A DNA stretch of 64,000 bases, taken from Azonexus sp. R2A61 (GTDB lineage Bacteria > Pseudomonadota > Gammaproteobacteria > Burkholderiales > Rhodocyclaceae). Of this stretch, positions 55,983 to 64,000 are shown piece by piece. The DNA is taken from contig NZ_JACBFO010000002.1 of the NCBI RefSeq assembly GCF_021401135.1, positions 620,001-684,000 on the forward strand, read 5' to 3'. Each line of letters opens with the position of its first letter. Positions within the stretch are counted from its first letter, which is position 1. The notes below the pieces were generated by a model that was given only the letters and a program-made list of their open reading frames with translations, was not told where the DNA came from and did not search any database. The translations under genes and the position numbers were made by a program.

Positions 55983-56881
55983 GCGGAGAGTCCTTCCTTG
56001 AGCGAAACGAGCGCCCGGGCGTCGAGCATCGGGACGTTTTCCGGTGCCGCAACGCCGAGCGCCTGCCAGACCTCGAGACCATCGCGACATTGGCCGAAGA
56101 CGGCTAGCCGCTGCGTCAGGGCGGCCTGCTGCCGGCGCAGCTGGGCCAGTTCATCTACATCCACCGGCGATTCGGCCAGCAGGGCTTCGACCGCCGCGCG
56201 GAAGGCCGCCGGATCGTCGTCGACGAAAGCCTGGCAATCGCCCATCAGGAAACGGTGCTTGCCGCCGGTGACACGCCAGACCAGGGCCCGGTCGCGCGCA
56301 TCGAATTCCTCGACACCGGCCACCGTTTCGATGACTTCCGGGCCGGACAGGGCCAGCCGCCCCTCTTCCGAAATGACCAGGTGCGAGCACAGCTTGGCGA
56401 CGATCCCCATGCCGCCGAAAGCGCCGCAGCTGCCGCCGATCAGGCCGATCACCGGGATGCCGGCGGCTCGCACCGCGAGCACGGCCCGCATGATTTCCGA
56501 AATGGCGATCAGGCCGGCGTTGGCTTCGTGCAACCGGACACCGCCAGAGTCGAGCAGCAACAGTACGGCATCCGGTCCCTCGCGCAAGGCACGGCGCAGC
56601 AGGCCGACGATCTTGGCACCGTGAATCTCGCCGACGCCGCCACCCATGAACTGGCCTTCCTGTGCGGCAAACAGCACCGGCCGGCCAGCCAGCCGGCCGC
56701 TGCCGACGACAACGCCGTCGTCGAAGGCACCGGGCAAACCGAGCGCCGCCAGATGCGGACTGGGCTCGGCCGCCGCCGGCGGCAACAGTTCCTTGCCGCT
56801 GCCGGCATCGAGCAAACCGGCCAGACGGGCACGGGCCGAGGCCTCGAACCAGCTGCGCCGCAAATTGAAGTCACGCTTCAT
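55979..56881 (-). CDS. mdcD: Malonate decarboxylase beta subunit
   Basis: 300 residues of the carboxyltransferase superfamily (crotonase-like fold). Marks: LFAAQEGQFMGGGVGEIHGA, LLLLDSGGVRLHEANAGLIA, GLIGGSCGAFGGMGIVAKLC, LALSGPEVIETVAGVEEFDA. N-terminal SWFEASARARLAGLLDAGS is as in other MdcD proteins. Overlaps mdcC by 4 nt and mdcE by 4 nt, so the decarboxylase core is tightly coupled. Confidence 0.96.
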   Translation of the reverse strand: MKRDFNLRRSWFEASARARLAGLLDAGSGKELLPPAAAEPSPHLAALGLPGAFDDGVVVGSGRLAGRPVLFAAQEGQFMGGGVGEIHGAKIVGLLRRALREGPDAVLLLLDSGGVRLHEANAGLIAISEIMRAVLAVRAAGIPVIGLIGGSCGAFGGMGIVAKLCSHLVISEEGRLALSGPEVIETVAGVEEFDARDRALVWRVTGGKHRFLMGDCQAFVDDDPAAFRAAVEALLAESPVDVDELAQLRRQQAALTQRLAVFGQCRDGLEVWQALGVAAPENVPMLDARALVSLKEGLSA

Positions 56882-57192
56882 TGCCGCTCTCCTGCATATT
56901 CGGCCAGGGTCTGCACCAGCCGGAGCGAAACGATGGCCGGCGTCGCCCCCATGTCATTGATGGCGATCTCGGTTCCGCCGGCAGCATTGCCGGCGGCGAA
57001 TTCACCGATCACCGCCTGCCAGATCTCGCCAAAGCCGCGGGCCGAGGTGTGGATGCGTATCCGGCAATAATCTGGCCGCTCGCCGGCACGGATCAGGATT
57101 TCCAGGTTGCCCGAACCGACGACGCCGCACAGTGCCGGCTGGCCGGCCAGGGCCAGCGGTGCCGAGGGATATTCGAAAGTCAGTATTTCCAT
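56878..57192 (-). CDS. mdcC: Malonate decarboxylase delta subunit (acyl-carrier protein)
   Basis: Carrier that holds acetyl/malonyl on a phosphoribosyl-dephospho-CoA arm. 104 residues from ATG 57192. Attachment site Ser27 in VVGSGNLEIL. The remainder (YCRIRIHTSARGFGEIWQAV, EIAINDMGATPAIVSLRL) is typical. A much longer overlapping frame through mdcA exists but is a shadow. Confidence 0.95.
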   Translation of the reverse strand: MEILTFEYPSAPLALAGQPALCGVVGSGNLEILIRAGERPDYCRIRIHTSARGFGEIWQAVIGEFAAGNAAGGTEIAINDMGATPAIVSLRLVQTLAEYAGERQ

Positions 57193-57197
57193 AGCGC

Positions 57198-58850
57198 TCA
57201 CCAATTGCGGAAACGGGCCGGCGGCGCGTACAGGCCGTCCGACCAGCGAACCAGATCCTTGACCGAGCGGGCCGCCAGCAGATCGCGGCTGGCCATCCGC
57301 GGGTCGATACCGAGATCCTGCGGGCGACGGATGATGCCGCGGTCGCGCAGGTTCTCCACCGTCCGCCGGTCTCGCCCGAGGCCGACCGCGGTATAGCCGG
57401 CGACCCCGCGAATCGCCTGTTCCCGCTCTTCCGGCGTCCGGCAGAGCAGCAGGTTGGCGATCCCTTCCTCGGTCACCACATGGCTGACGTCGTCGCCGTA
57501 GATCATGATCGGCGGCAACTCGGCACCCATCGCGGCCTGCAGCTTCCAGGCGTCGAGTTCCTCGACGAAGACCGGCGCCATGTGTTCGCGGAAGGTTTCG
57601 ACCATCTGCACGACCAGTTTGCGGCCGCGCACCGCATTCGCACCGCCGGCCTCGCGACCGGCCTTCAACCAGGCCGGACTGACGTGGCGTCGGCCATGCG
57701 GGTCGGAGCCCATGTTCGGCGCCCCGCCGAAACCGGCGATCCGGCCCAGCGTCGCCGTCGAACTGTTGCCGGCCAGGTCCATCTGCAGCGTCGAACCGAT
57801 GAACATGTCGCAGGCATAGAGCCCCGCCGTCTGGCAGAAGGCGCGATTGGAACGCATGCTGCCGTCGGCACCGGTGAAGAAGACATCGGAACGGGCTGCG
57901 ACATAGGCTTCCATGCCGACCTCCGAACCGAAACTGTGCACCGACTCGACGAAACCCGATTCGATCGCCGGAATCAGCGTCGGATGCGGGTTCAACGCCC
58001 AATGCGTGCAGATCTTGCCTTTCAGCCCGAGCTCGGCAGCATAGGTCGGCAGCAGCAACTCGATCGCCGCCGTATCGAAGCCGATACCGTGGTTCAGCCG
58101 GGTGACGCCGTACTCGGCATAAATGCCCTTGATCGCCATCATCGCCATCAACACCTGGACCTCGGTGATCTGCGCCGGGTCGCGGGTGAACAAGGGCTCG
58201 ATGTAATTCGGGTGCGGCGCCTGGACGGTGAAATCGACCCAATCGGCCGGTATGTCGACGCGTGGCAGCTTGTCGAGGCGTTCGTTGACCTGGGCGATGA
58301 CGATGCCGCCCTTGAACGCAGTCGCTTCGACGATGGCCGGCGTATCCTCGGTGTTCGGCCCGAGGTAGAGATTGCCTTCGGCATCGGCCGCCTGGGCCGC
58401 GATCAGCGCGACATTGGGCGTCAGATCCATGAAGTAGCGCCCGAACAGTTCGAGGTAGGTATGGATCGCCCCGATCTCGATGCGCCGCTCCTGGACCAGT
58501 TTGGCCAGCCGCCCGCCTTGCGGGCCGGAGAAGGAAAAATCGAGGCGGCTTGCCAGGCCGCGCTCGAAAAGGTCCACATGACTGGGCAAGGCCAGCACGG
58601 ACTGGACCATCTGGAGGTTATTCAGACGCGCCGGATCGCAGTCGGCCAGCGACTCGGCCAGGAAATCCGCCTGTTTCTGGTTGTTGCCTTCCAGGCAGAC
58701 ACGATCGCCGGGCAGGATCACGGCTTCCAGCAGATCGACGATGCGATCGGCAGGAACGGCCCTGGCAAAATCCTGACTGGCAGCCCGCGCCAGGCGGTCG
58801 CGCCGGCTCTGCCGCAGGCTGTCCCAGTTGCGGGAAAGTGGTGCATTCAT
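57198..58850 (-). CDS. mdcA: Malonate decarboxylase alpha subunit (acetyl-S-ACP:malonate ACP transferase)
   Basis: CoA-transferase-like subunit that swaps acetyl for malonyl on MdcC. 550 residues, normal length. Marks: RVCLEGNNQKQADFLAESL, LGPNTEDTPAIVEATAFKGG, GFVESVHSFGSEVGMEAYVA, DMFIGSTLQMDLAGNSSTAT, GFGGAPNMGSDPHGRRHVSP. First mdc gene after the TRAP genes, 18 nt downstream of dctM and 5 nt upstream of mdcC. Confidence 0.97.
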   Translation of the reverse strand: MNAPLSRNWDSLRQSRRDRLARAASQDFARAVPADRIVDLLEAVILPGDRVCLEGNNQKQADFLAESLADCDPARLNNLQMVQSVLALPSHVDLFERGLASRLDFSFSGPQGGRLAKLVQERRIEIGAIHTYLELFGRYFMDLTPNVALIAAQAADAEGNLYLGPNTEDTPAIVEATAFKGGIVIAQVNERLDKLPRVDIPADWVDFTVQAPHPNYIEPLFTRDPAQITEVQVLMAMMAIKGIYAEYGVTRLNHGIGFDTAAIELLLPTYAAELGLKGKICTHWALNPHPTLIPAIESGFVESVHSFGSEVGMEAYVAARSDVFFTGADGSMRSNRAFCQTAGLYACDMFIGSTLQMDLAGNSSTATLGRIAGFGGAPNMGSDPHGRRHVSPAWLKAGREAGGANAVRGRKLVVQMVETFREHMAPVFVEELDAWKLQAAMGAELPPIMIYGDDVSHVVTEEGIANLLLCRTPEEREQAIRGVAGYTAVGLGRDRRTVENLRDRGIIRRPQDLGIDPRMASRDLLAARSVKDLVRWSDGLYAPPARFRNW

Positions 58851-58868
58851 GAGAACCGTCTCCTCGGA

Positions 58869-60209
58869 TCAGGAACCGCTGTACTGCGCAGGCAGCCAGG
58901 TGGCGATTTCCGGGAAAATGCACAGCAGCACGATGCCCAGCGCCATCAGCAGCAGGAAGGGAACGGTGCCCCACATGATTTCCTTGAGCTTGATGTCCGG
59001 CGCGATGCCGCTGATCACGAACAGGTTCAGGCCGACCGGCGGGTGAATCAGGCCCATTTCCATCAGGATGGTCATGATCACGCCGAACCAGATCAGGTCG
59101 ATGCCCAATGCATTGAGCGCCGGCAGGATGATCGGCGTGACCATCAGGATGATGGCGACCGGCGGCAGGAAGAAACCGAGCACGATGAGCAGCACGTTGA
59201 CCCAGAGGAAGAACTCCCACTTGCCGAGGTTGAGCGAGATCATCCAGGCGGCGGCCGACTGGGTGATGTGCAGATAGCTCATCACATAGGTGTACAGGAA
59301 GGACATGGCGATGATCATCATGATCATCGACGACTCGCGGGCGGTGCCGGAGAGGATCACCTTGAGGTCGGCCCAGCGCCAGCAGCCGTAGATGCTCATG
59401 ACCATCAGCAGGGCACCGAAGGCACCGATCCCGGCCACTTCGGACGGCGTCGCCCAACCGCCATAGAGCGCGACCATGACGATCAGGATCAGGCCCAGGA
59501 AAGGCATCAGCCGCGGCAAGGTTTCAAGCCGTTCGCGCCAGTTGTAGGATTCGACGGCAGGCAACCCGGCACCGCTGGCTTTGCTCGCCGTGATCTTCTC
59601 GTTCTTCTCGGCCCAGGACTTGTACATCACCCAGATCGAAAACAGCGCGGTCAGCAGCAGCCCCGGACCGACACCGGCCATGAACAACTTGCCGATCGAT
59701 TGCTCGGTCGCCAGCCCATAGAGGATCAGGGTCAGCGACGGCGGAATCAGGATGCCCAGCGTGCCGCCCGCGGCGATCAGGCCGGTCGCCAGACGCTCCG
59801 AATAGCCCCGCTTGCGCATTTCCGGGATGCCGGACGAACCGATGGCCGAACAGGTTGCCGGCGACGAACCGCACATTGCCGCAAACACCGAGCAAGCCAG
59901 GGTATTGGCCAGCCCGAGCCCGCCGGGCACCTTGTAGAGCCAGCGGTTCAGCGAGTTGTAAAGATCGGCGCCGGCCCGTGATTTGCCGATCGCGGCACCC
60001 ATCATGATGAACAACGGAATGGTCAGCAGCGTGAAGCTGTTCAGTTCCGAGAAGATGGTCTCGGCAACGATCGACAACTGGGCGGCCGGCATGAAGAAAT
60101 ACATGAAGATCAACGCGACCGAGCCAACGGCAAAGGCGATCGGCATGCCCGAGAAAAGAAAGAGGAAAGTGGCTGCCGCGTAGAGCAGGCCCAGGGTTCC
60201 CGTGCTCAT
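58869..60209 (-). CDS. TRAP transporter large permease of the malonate operon
   Basis: 446 residues, about 12 membrane segments, DctM family: [78 protein letters not shown]. It differs clearly from the dctM at 2308 and so is not a recent duplicate. It overlaps the small permease by 4 nt and lies 18 nt upstream of mdcA, which makes malonate the probable substrate (compare MatPQM of Sinorhizobium). Confidence 0.94.
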   Translation of the reverse strand: MSTGTLGLLYAAATFLFLFSGMPIAFAVGSVALIFMYFFMPAAQLSIVAETIFSELNSFTLLTIPLFIMMGAAIGKSRAGADLYNSLNRWLYKVPGGLGLANTLACSVFAAMCGSSPATCSAIGSSGIPEMRKRGYSERLATGLIAAGGTLGILIPPSLTLILYGLATEQSIGKLFMAGVGPGLLLTALFSIWVMYKSWAEKNEKITASKASGAGLPAVESYNWRERLETLPRLMPFLGLILIVMVALYGGWATPSEVAGIGAFGALLMVMSIYGCWRWADLKVILSGTARESSMIMMIIAMSFLYTYVMSYLHITQSAAAWMISLNLGKWEFFLWVNVLLIVLGFFLPPVAIILMVTPIILPALNALGIDLIWFGVIMTILMEMGLIHPPVGLNLFVISGIAPDIKLKEIMWGTVPFLLLMALGIVLLCIFPEIATWLPAQYSGS

Positions 60210-60790
60210 TTGCCGGCTCCTTCCACGTCGTGTTGAATACGTTCGATGGCGACCTGGATGGCCGCGTTATGCTGTGCCGGCGCCTGGTGGGAGCGCATCG
60301 CTTCCGGCAACGAATCCTCGATGAACTGGACGAAGATCTGCAGCGACAGCGAGGTCATGCCGATTGCCATGGTGGCGAATACCGGCCACATCTCCGGTGC
60401 CCACGAGGTATCGCTCATCCGCCCCTCGCTCCAGGCTTCGTAGAACAGATGCCAGCTGTTCCAGGCAATGAACACGCAAAACAGCAGGGACAGCAGATCG
60501 GACAGGGCCATCCGCCACTGGGTCCAGCTATGCGGTGTGACTTCGTCGAGAATTTCGATCGTCACATGACCGCGGTTCAGCTGGGTATGGGCGGCCGCCA
60601 GGAAACTGGAGGCGACCAGCAGCATCACGCTGAACTCGATTTCCCAGTCGGTGGGCCAGGCAAAGAAATATCGGACTGCCACCTCGAAGACGAGAACGCA
60701 GGTCGCCAGTACGATCAGAAAGGCCGAGAGATAGCCCGTCGCGATATTGAAGGCCTTGATCGCGCGGCTGATGAAGTATCCGGGGCTCAT
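60206..60790 (-). CDS. TRAP transporter small permease of the malonate operon
   Basis: 194 residues, four membrane segments, DctQ family ([40 protein letters not shown]). It has no His-rich tail, unlike the DctQ at 3588. It starts 23 nt after an intercistronic hairpin. Confidence 0.93.
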   Translation of the reverse strand: MSPGYFISRAIKAFNIATGYLSAFLIVLATCVLVFEVAVRYFFAWPTDWEIEFSVMLLVASSFLAAAHTQLNRGHVTIEILDEVTPHSWTQWRMALSDLLSLLFCVFIAWNSWHLFYEAWSEGRMSDTSWAPEMWPVFATMAIGMTSLSLQIFVQFIEDSLPEAMRSHQAPAQHNAAIQVAIERIQHDVEGAGK

Positions 60791-60813
60791 GATTCACCTT
60801 GAATTCGGTTGTC

Positions 60814-60832
60814 GGCCGGGACAAGCCCGGCC
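60814..60832 (-). other. Intercistronic hairpin between dctP- and dctQ-type genes
   Basis: GGCCGGG-ACAAG-CCCGGCC stem 6 nt past the dctP-type stop, without T-run. Same position relative to the genes as the hairpin at 4309-4336 in the other TRAP operon. Confidence 0.65.
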
Positions 60833-60838
60833 ATGGGA

Positions 60839-61864
60839 TCACTTGACCGACAAGGCCATGTCGAGCAGATTGCGGCCGTCCTTGATCTTCTCTGCGAAGT
60901 CCTGGAACGCCGTCTGTTCGGCCACCTGACGCCAGGCCATGAAGGCCTTTTCGTCCATGTCCACCACCTTGGCCCCGGCCTTGGCATAGACCTCGGCCAT
61001 GCGCTGGTCGTCCTTCTTGGCCTCATCGACGCCGAACTGTTCGAGACTGGCTCCGACTTCACTGATGATCTTCTGCTGCTCGGGCGTCAGCGAGTCATAC
61101 AGCGACTTGGAAATGAGCAGCGGTTCGAACATGAACCAGAAGCTCTTGTTGCGAGCCGTCGTCACCGACTTGGCAAACTCGTGCAGACGGAAACTGATCA
61201 GCGAGGTGCTCGAGGTCAGCGCCGCATCGAGCACGCCGGACTGCATGGCGCTGTAGATTTCGGACGAGGGCATGCCGGTCACGGCCGCCCCGGCCCCTTT
61301 CAGCATCTGGTCCATTTCCTTGCTGCCGCCGCGGAACTTGAGCCCCTTGGCATCGGCGGGAACGACCACCGGCTGTTTGGCCGAAGCGATACCGCCAGCC
61401 TGCCAGATCCAGGTGACGATCTTGATGTTCTTGTCGGCCAGGATGCGATCCAGTTCCTTGCCGACCGGCGCGGTCTTCCAGCGCATACCCTGCTCGTAGC
61501 TGTTGACCAGCGTCGGCATCAGGGTCAGGTTGACCGCCGGAATTTCACCGCCACCGTAGGCCAGCGGGACCAGCGACATGTCCAGCGCGCTCTTGCGCAG
61601 GGCGCCGACCTGCGTCGTCGCCTTCATCAGCGAGCTGCCCGGATAGATTTCGAATTTCAGGCTGCCCTGACTGCGCTTTTCCACTTCTGCCGCGAAGCGG
61701 CGTACGAGCCGATCGCGAAAATCACCGTCTTCGGTCGTTGCCGCCGGGAACTGGTGGGAAATCTTGATCACCTTCGGGGCCTGGGCATGCGCGGCAGGCA
61801 GGGCAAAGCTCAATGCAGAAACGGCTAGGGCAATCGTGAAATGTCGCTTGGTCTTGCTGATCAT
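60839..61864 (-). CDS. TRAP substrate-binding protein, probably for malonate
   Basis: 341 residues. Signal peptide MISKTKRHFTIALAVSALSFALPAAHA cut before QAPKVIKISHQF. DctP family: FEIYPGSSLMKATTQVGALR, GGIASAKQPVVVPADAKGLK (with the carboxylate-binding Arg in KFRGGSKEMDQM), YSAMQSGVLDAALTSSTSLI. Its sequence differs strongly from the C4-dicarboxylate-type DctP at 4358. First gene of the minus-strand operon, under the promoter/operator in the divergent region with gntR. Confidence 0.93.
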   Translation of the reverse strand: MISKTKRHFTIALAVSALSFALPAAHAQAPKVIKISHQFPAATTEDGDFRDRLVRRFAAEVEKRSQGSLKFEIYPGSSLMKATTQVGALRKSALDMSLVPLAYGGGEIPAVNLTLMPTLVNSYEQGMRWKTAPVGKELDRILADKNIKIVTWIWQAGGIASAKQPVVVPADAKGLKFRGGSKEMDQMLKGAGAAVTGMPSSEIYSAMQSGVLDAALTSSTSLISFRLHEFAKSVTTARNKSFWFMFEPLLISKSLYDSLTPEQQKIISEVGASLEQFGVDEAKKDDQRMAEVYAKAGAKVVDMDEKAFMAWRQVAEQTAFQDFAEKIKDGRNLLDMALSVK

Positions 61865-61970
61865 GGATGTCTCCTCCGTGGTTGATGACCTTTGGACAAC
61901 GAGTCCTCCTGTCGTGTCGGCTTGTCCTGGAAATCTCGACCGCCGTTCTTGTGTTCAAAACTCGTTGTTG

Positions 61971-62020
61971 TGTATACATTACACATTGAATTGAATACTA
62001 GTCAACAAGTTACGTATAAT
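61971..62020. promoter_or_regulatory. Divergent promoters and GntR-type operator between the malonate operon and gntR
   Basis: Palindrome TGTATACA at 61971-61978, within a stretch close to the ATTGTATACAAT site reported, as I recall, for MdcY of Acinetobacter. Plus-strand promoter for gntR: TTGAAT (61991-61996), 18-nt spacer, TATAAT (62015-62020). Minus-strand promoter candidate for the operon: TTGACT (62005-62000), 18-nt spacer, TAATGT (61981-61976), which overlaps the palindrome, so repressor binding there would block the operon. Confidence 0.6.
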
Positions 62021-62053
62021 TTAATCCATCGCAGTTGATCGGAGACTTTTGTC

Positions 62054-62734
62054 GTGAACAGCCCCGCCACTACCCGCCAGTCGGAACGACTGGGCGAACA
62101 GATCGAAGAACGCATCGTCACCGGCTTTTACCCGCCGGGCACGCGGCTCGACGAACAGGAACTGGCCAACGCCTTCGGCGTGTCCCGGACGCCGGTACGC
62201 GAAGCGCTGATCCAGTTGTCGTCGGCCGGATTGATCGAGATTCGGCCGCGGCGCGGCGCAACGGTTCCCGAGATCGGTGCCGATCGCGTCTGCGAAATGT
62301 TCGAAGTGATGGCCGAACTGGAATCGATGTGCGGTCGTCTGGCCGCCCGGCGCATCACGCCGGCCGAGCAGATGGCGCTGATCGAGGCACACATGGCCTG
62401 CCGCTCGGCGCGCGACGCCAACGCACCGGATACCTACTATCAGTTGAACGAGGTATTCCACCTGCGCATCTACGAGGCTTCGCACAACACCTTCCTGCTC
62501 GAACAGACCTCGGCGCTGCATCGCCGCCTGCGCCCCTACCGCCGCCTGCAGTTACGGGTGCGCAACCGGATGAGCAATTCCTTCGACGAGCATCAGGCGA
62601 TCGTCGACGCGATCGGCAAGGGCGACAGCGACCTGGCGGCAGCCCTGCTGCGCTCGCACGTGATGGTCCAGGGCGAGCGCTTCACCGACCTGGTGGCGAC
62701 GATGAAGGACCTGGCGGCAGCAAAAACGGAATAA
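62054..62734 (+). CDS. GntR-family (FadR subfamily) regulator of the malonate operon
   Basis: 226 residues, GTG start after GGAGACTTTTGTC. Winged-helix domain about 8-75 (LDEQELANAFGVSRTPVREA, IEIRPRRGATVPEI) and an FCD ligand domain with metal ligands in DTYYQLNEVFHLRIYEASHN and FDEHQAIVDAI. Divergent from the TRAP-mdc operon; comparable to MdcY, where malonate or a derived ligand relieves repression. No LysR-type MdcR is present. Confidence 0.9.
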   Translation: MNSPATTRQSERLGEQIEERIVTGFYPPGTRLDEQELANAFGVSRTPVREALIQLSSAGLIEIRPRRGATVPEIGADRVCEMFEVMAELESMCGRLAARRITPAEQMALIEAHMACRSARDANAPDTYYQLNEVFHLRIYEASHNTFLLEQTSALHRRLRPYRRLQLRVRNRMSNSFDEHQAIVDAIGKGDSDLAAALLRSHVMVQGERFTDLVATMKDLAAAKTE

Positions 62735-62735
62735 T

Positions 62736-62772
62736 GTCGTTTGCTGCGGTCGACCGCAGCAAACGACCGTTT
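62736..62772. terminator. Bidirectional terminator, 32-bp perfect palindrome
   Basis: 62736-62767 is a perfect palindrome centred on GGTCGACC, with AAAAACGG on its left and CGTTTTT on its right. It lies between convergent gntR and the GGDEF-EAL gene and can terminate both. Confidence 0.88.
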
Positions 62773-62773
62773 T

Positions 62774-64000
62774 TCAGGCGGCGAAGAAAACCCCGGCATC
62801 GGCCGCCGGTACCGGCCTGCCCAACAGATAGCCTTGCAGGATGTCGCAACCGTGGCCCACCAGGAAGGCCTTCTGTTCCTCGGTTTCGACCCCCTCCGCC
62901 ACCACCTGCAGGCCCAGACTGTGGGCCAGGCTGATCGCCGCGGCACAGATCACCTCGTCGTTGTGGTCGCGGCCGATGTCATTGACGAAGGACTTGTCCA
63001 GTTTCAGGGTATGGACCGGCATCTTCTTCAAATAGGCCAGCGATGAATAGCCAGTGCCGAAATCATCGATGGCCAGGTGCACGCCCATGATCCGCAGGGC
63101 ATTCAGCTGACCGATACAGGCATCGGGATCGCGCATGGCGACCGACTCGGTGACCTCCAGCTCGATATATTGACCGGCCAGCCCATGGCGTTCGATCGTG
63201 GCATGGACGTCCGACAGCAGCGCGGCGGAGCGCAACTGGTAGGCCGACAGGTTGATCGCCACCGATACCATCGCGCCATGTTCGGCATGCCAGGCCTTCA
63301 ACTGCTTGCAAGCCGCCTCGATGACCCACTGTCCGATCGGCCCGATCATGCCGTTTTCCTCGGCGACCGGAATGAACTCGTTCGGCGGCACCATGCCGAG
63401 TGCCGGATGACGCCAGCGGATCAGCGCTTCGAAACCGAGCAGCGCCAGGGTATTGGCATCGAACTTGGGCTGGTAATACAGCTCGAATTGCCCGAAATCC
63501 AGGGCATTGCGCATCTCGCGCTCAAGTTGCAGACGCTGCAGTGCCGCCTGATTCATCTCGCTGGTGAAGAACTGGAAGTTGTTCCGGCCTTCGGCCTTGG
63601 CGTGATACATGGCGATATCGGCATTGCGCATCAACATGCCGCCGTCCATCCCGTCTTCGGGATAAATGGCGACACCGATACTCGGCGTGCTGCTCAGTTC
63701 ATTGCCTTCATACAGATAAGGCGTGTCGTTCAGGCTGCTCAGTATTTTGCTGGCGACCCGGGTCACCGCCTGAACGGTATCGACGCCGTTGAGCACGACC
63801 ACGAACTCGTCGCCCCCCCAGCGGGCCACCTGATCGCTGTCCCTGACATTCGCGCTCAGGCGTTGCGCCACTTCGACCAGCAAGGCGTCGCCCGCATCGT
63901 GGCCCAGCGTGTCATTGATGACCTTGAAGCGGTCCATGTCGATGAACAGTACCGCCATTTTTTCCCGCAGCCGACGCGACTGGGCCATCGCCTGCTCGAT
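62774..64000 (-). CDS. GGDEF-EAL protein (N-terminal part outside the window)
   Basis: Open to the window edge; 408 residues visible. GGDEF domain with intact motif (RWGGDEFVVVLNG) and the upstream FIDMDRFKVINDTLGHDAG; EAL domain with [44 protein letters not shown]. The missing N-terminus probably holds PAS or other sensor domains, because the visible part begins within the start of the GGDEF domain. Both catalytic motifs look intact, so synthesis and hydrolysis of c-di-GMP are possible. Confidence 0.93.
   Translation of the reverse strand: MEQAMAQSRRLREKMAVLFIDMDRFKVINDTLGHDAGDALLVEVAQRLSANVRDSDQVARWGGDEFVVVLNGVDTVQAVTRVASKILSSLNDTPYLYEGNELSSTPSIGVAIYPEDGMDGGMLMRNADIAMYHAKAEGRNNFQFFTSEMNQAALQRLQLEREMRNALDFGQFELYYQPKFDANTLALLGFEALIRWRHPALGMVPPNEFIPVAEENGMIGPIGQWVIEAACKQLKAWHAEHGAMVSVAINLSAYQLRSAALLSDVHATIERHGLAGQYIELEVTESVAMRDPDACIGQLNALRIMGVHLAIDDFGTGYSSLAYLKKMPVHTLKLDKSFVNDIGRDHNDEVICAAAISLAHSLGLQVVAEGVETEEQKAFLVGHGCDILQGYLLGRPVPAADAGVFFAA

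Noticed and set aside
54093..56624. Frame of 843 codons on the plus strand opposite mdcB, mdcG, mdcE and mdcD
   Set aside because: Arg/Pro-rich shadow; the minus strand carries four recognised malonate genes with coupled starts.
1..64000. tRNA, rRNA, CRISPR array, insertion sequence or prophage
   Set aside because: No cloverleaf, array of spaced repeats, transposase, integrase or phage structural gene was found on either strand by reading.

Overview
The window is about 65% GC and densely coded, with no tRNA, rRNA, CRISPR array or insertion sequence that I can recognise. The gene set points to a free-living, respiring betaproteobacterium, most likely of the Rhodocyclales (Dechloromonas/Azonexus type). 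It has two TRAP carboxylate transporters, a malonate decarboxylase operon, many PAS-containing kinases, c-di-GMP proteins, small c-type cytochromes and a solute-binding protein of the urea type. The taxon is inferred from gene content and codon style, not from a marker phylogeny.

Layout. 1-2.3 kb (minus): rlmN (cut by the window edge), ndk and an unknown membrane-anchored protein. 2.3-8.1 kb: a C4-dicarboxylate-type TRAP transporter (dctPQM, minus) divergent from a dctS/dctR-like two-component system. 8.1-15 kb: housekeeping genes (trxA, rho, rpmE, a GT39/ArnT-like glycosyltransferase, orn, a Ste24 protease, a small cytochrome c, rsgA). 15-21.5 kb: a phosphorelay cluster made of REC-HD-GYP, a PAS3-HK-REC-HPt hybrid kinase and a GAF-PAS-HK-HPt kinase. 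21.5-29.6 kb (minus): a four-gene operon of transglutaminase-DUF2126, circularly permuted ATP-grasp/alpha-E, a second transglutaminase and a flavoprotein. 29.6-30.6 kb: a gene-free kilobase built from a large imperfect inverted repeat. 30.6-35 kb: an NCS1 permease/Cys cluster/histidine kinase/REC fusion overlapping a LuxR-type response regulator. 35.2-39.8 kb: a 1536-residue CheB-CheR-PAS-GGDEF-EAL protein. 39.8-47.4 kb: single-gene units (SMUG-like uracil-DNA glycosylase, tpm, a third transglutaminase, an SDR, an HD-GYP protein, a ComB-like phosphatase, a cytochrome c lipoprotein, an FAD dehydrogenase). 47.6-48.9 kb: urtA without urtBCDE. 49-50.7 kb (minus): the three-lipoprotein set CsgG/DUF4810/DUF799. 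50.8-51.7 kb: an RsbQ-like hydrolase. 51.8-61.9 kb (minus): dctPQM-mdcACDEGBH plus an SBF-type carrier. 62.0-62.7 kb: a divergent GntR regulator. The right edge cuts a GGDEF-EAL protein.

How the genes work together. The malonate operon is self-contained: TRAP uptake, MdcA/C/D/E decarboxylase subunits, MdcG/MdcB prosthetic-group synthesis and attachment, MdcH malonyl loading, and a divergent GntR regulator with a palindromic operator candidate. The first TRAP transporter is probably controlled by the adjacent DctS/DctR pair. Several large sensory proteins (two HD-GYP, two GGDEF-EAL, one of them fused to CheB/CheR, and four histidine kinases) suggest intensive c-di-GMP and phosphorelay signalling. 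The least explained parts are the ATP-grasp/alpha-E/transglutaminase operon, the permease-kinase fusion and the inverted-repeat kilobase.
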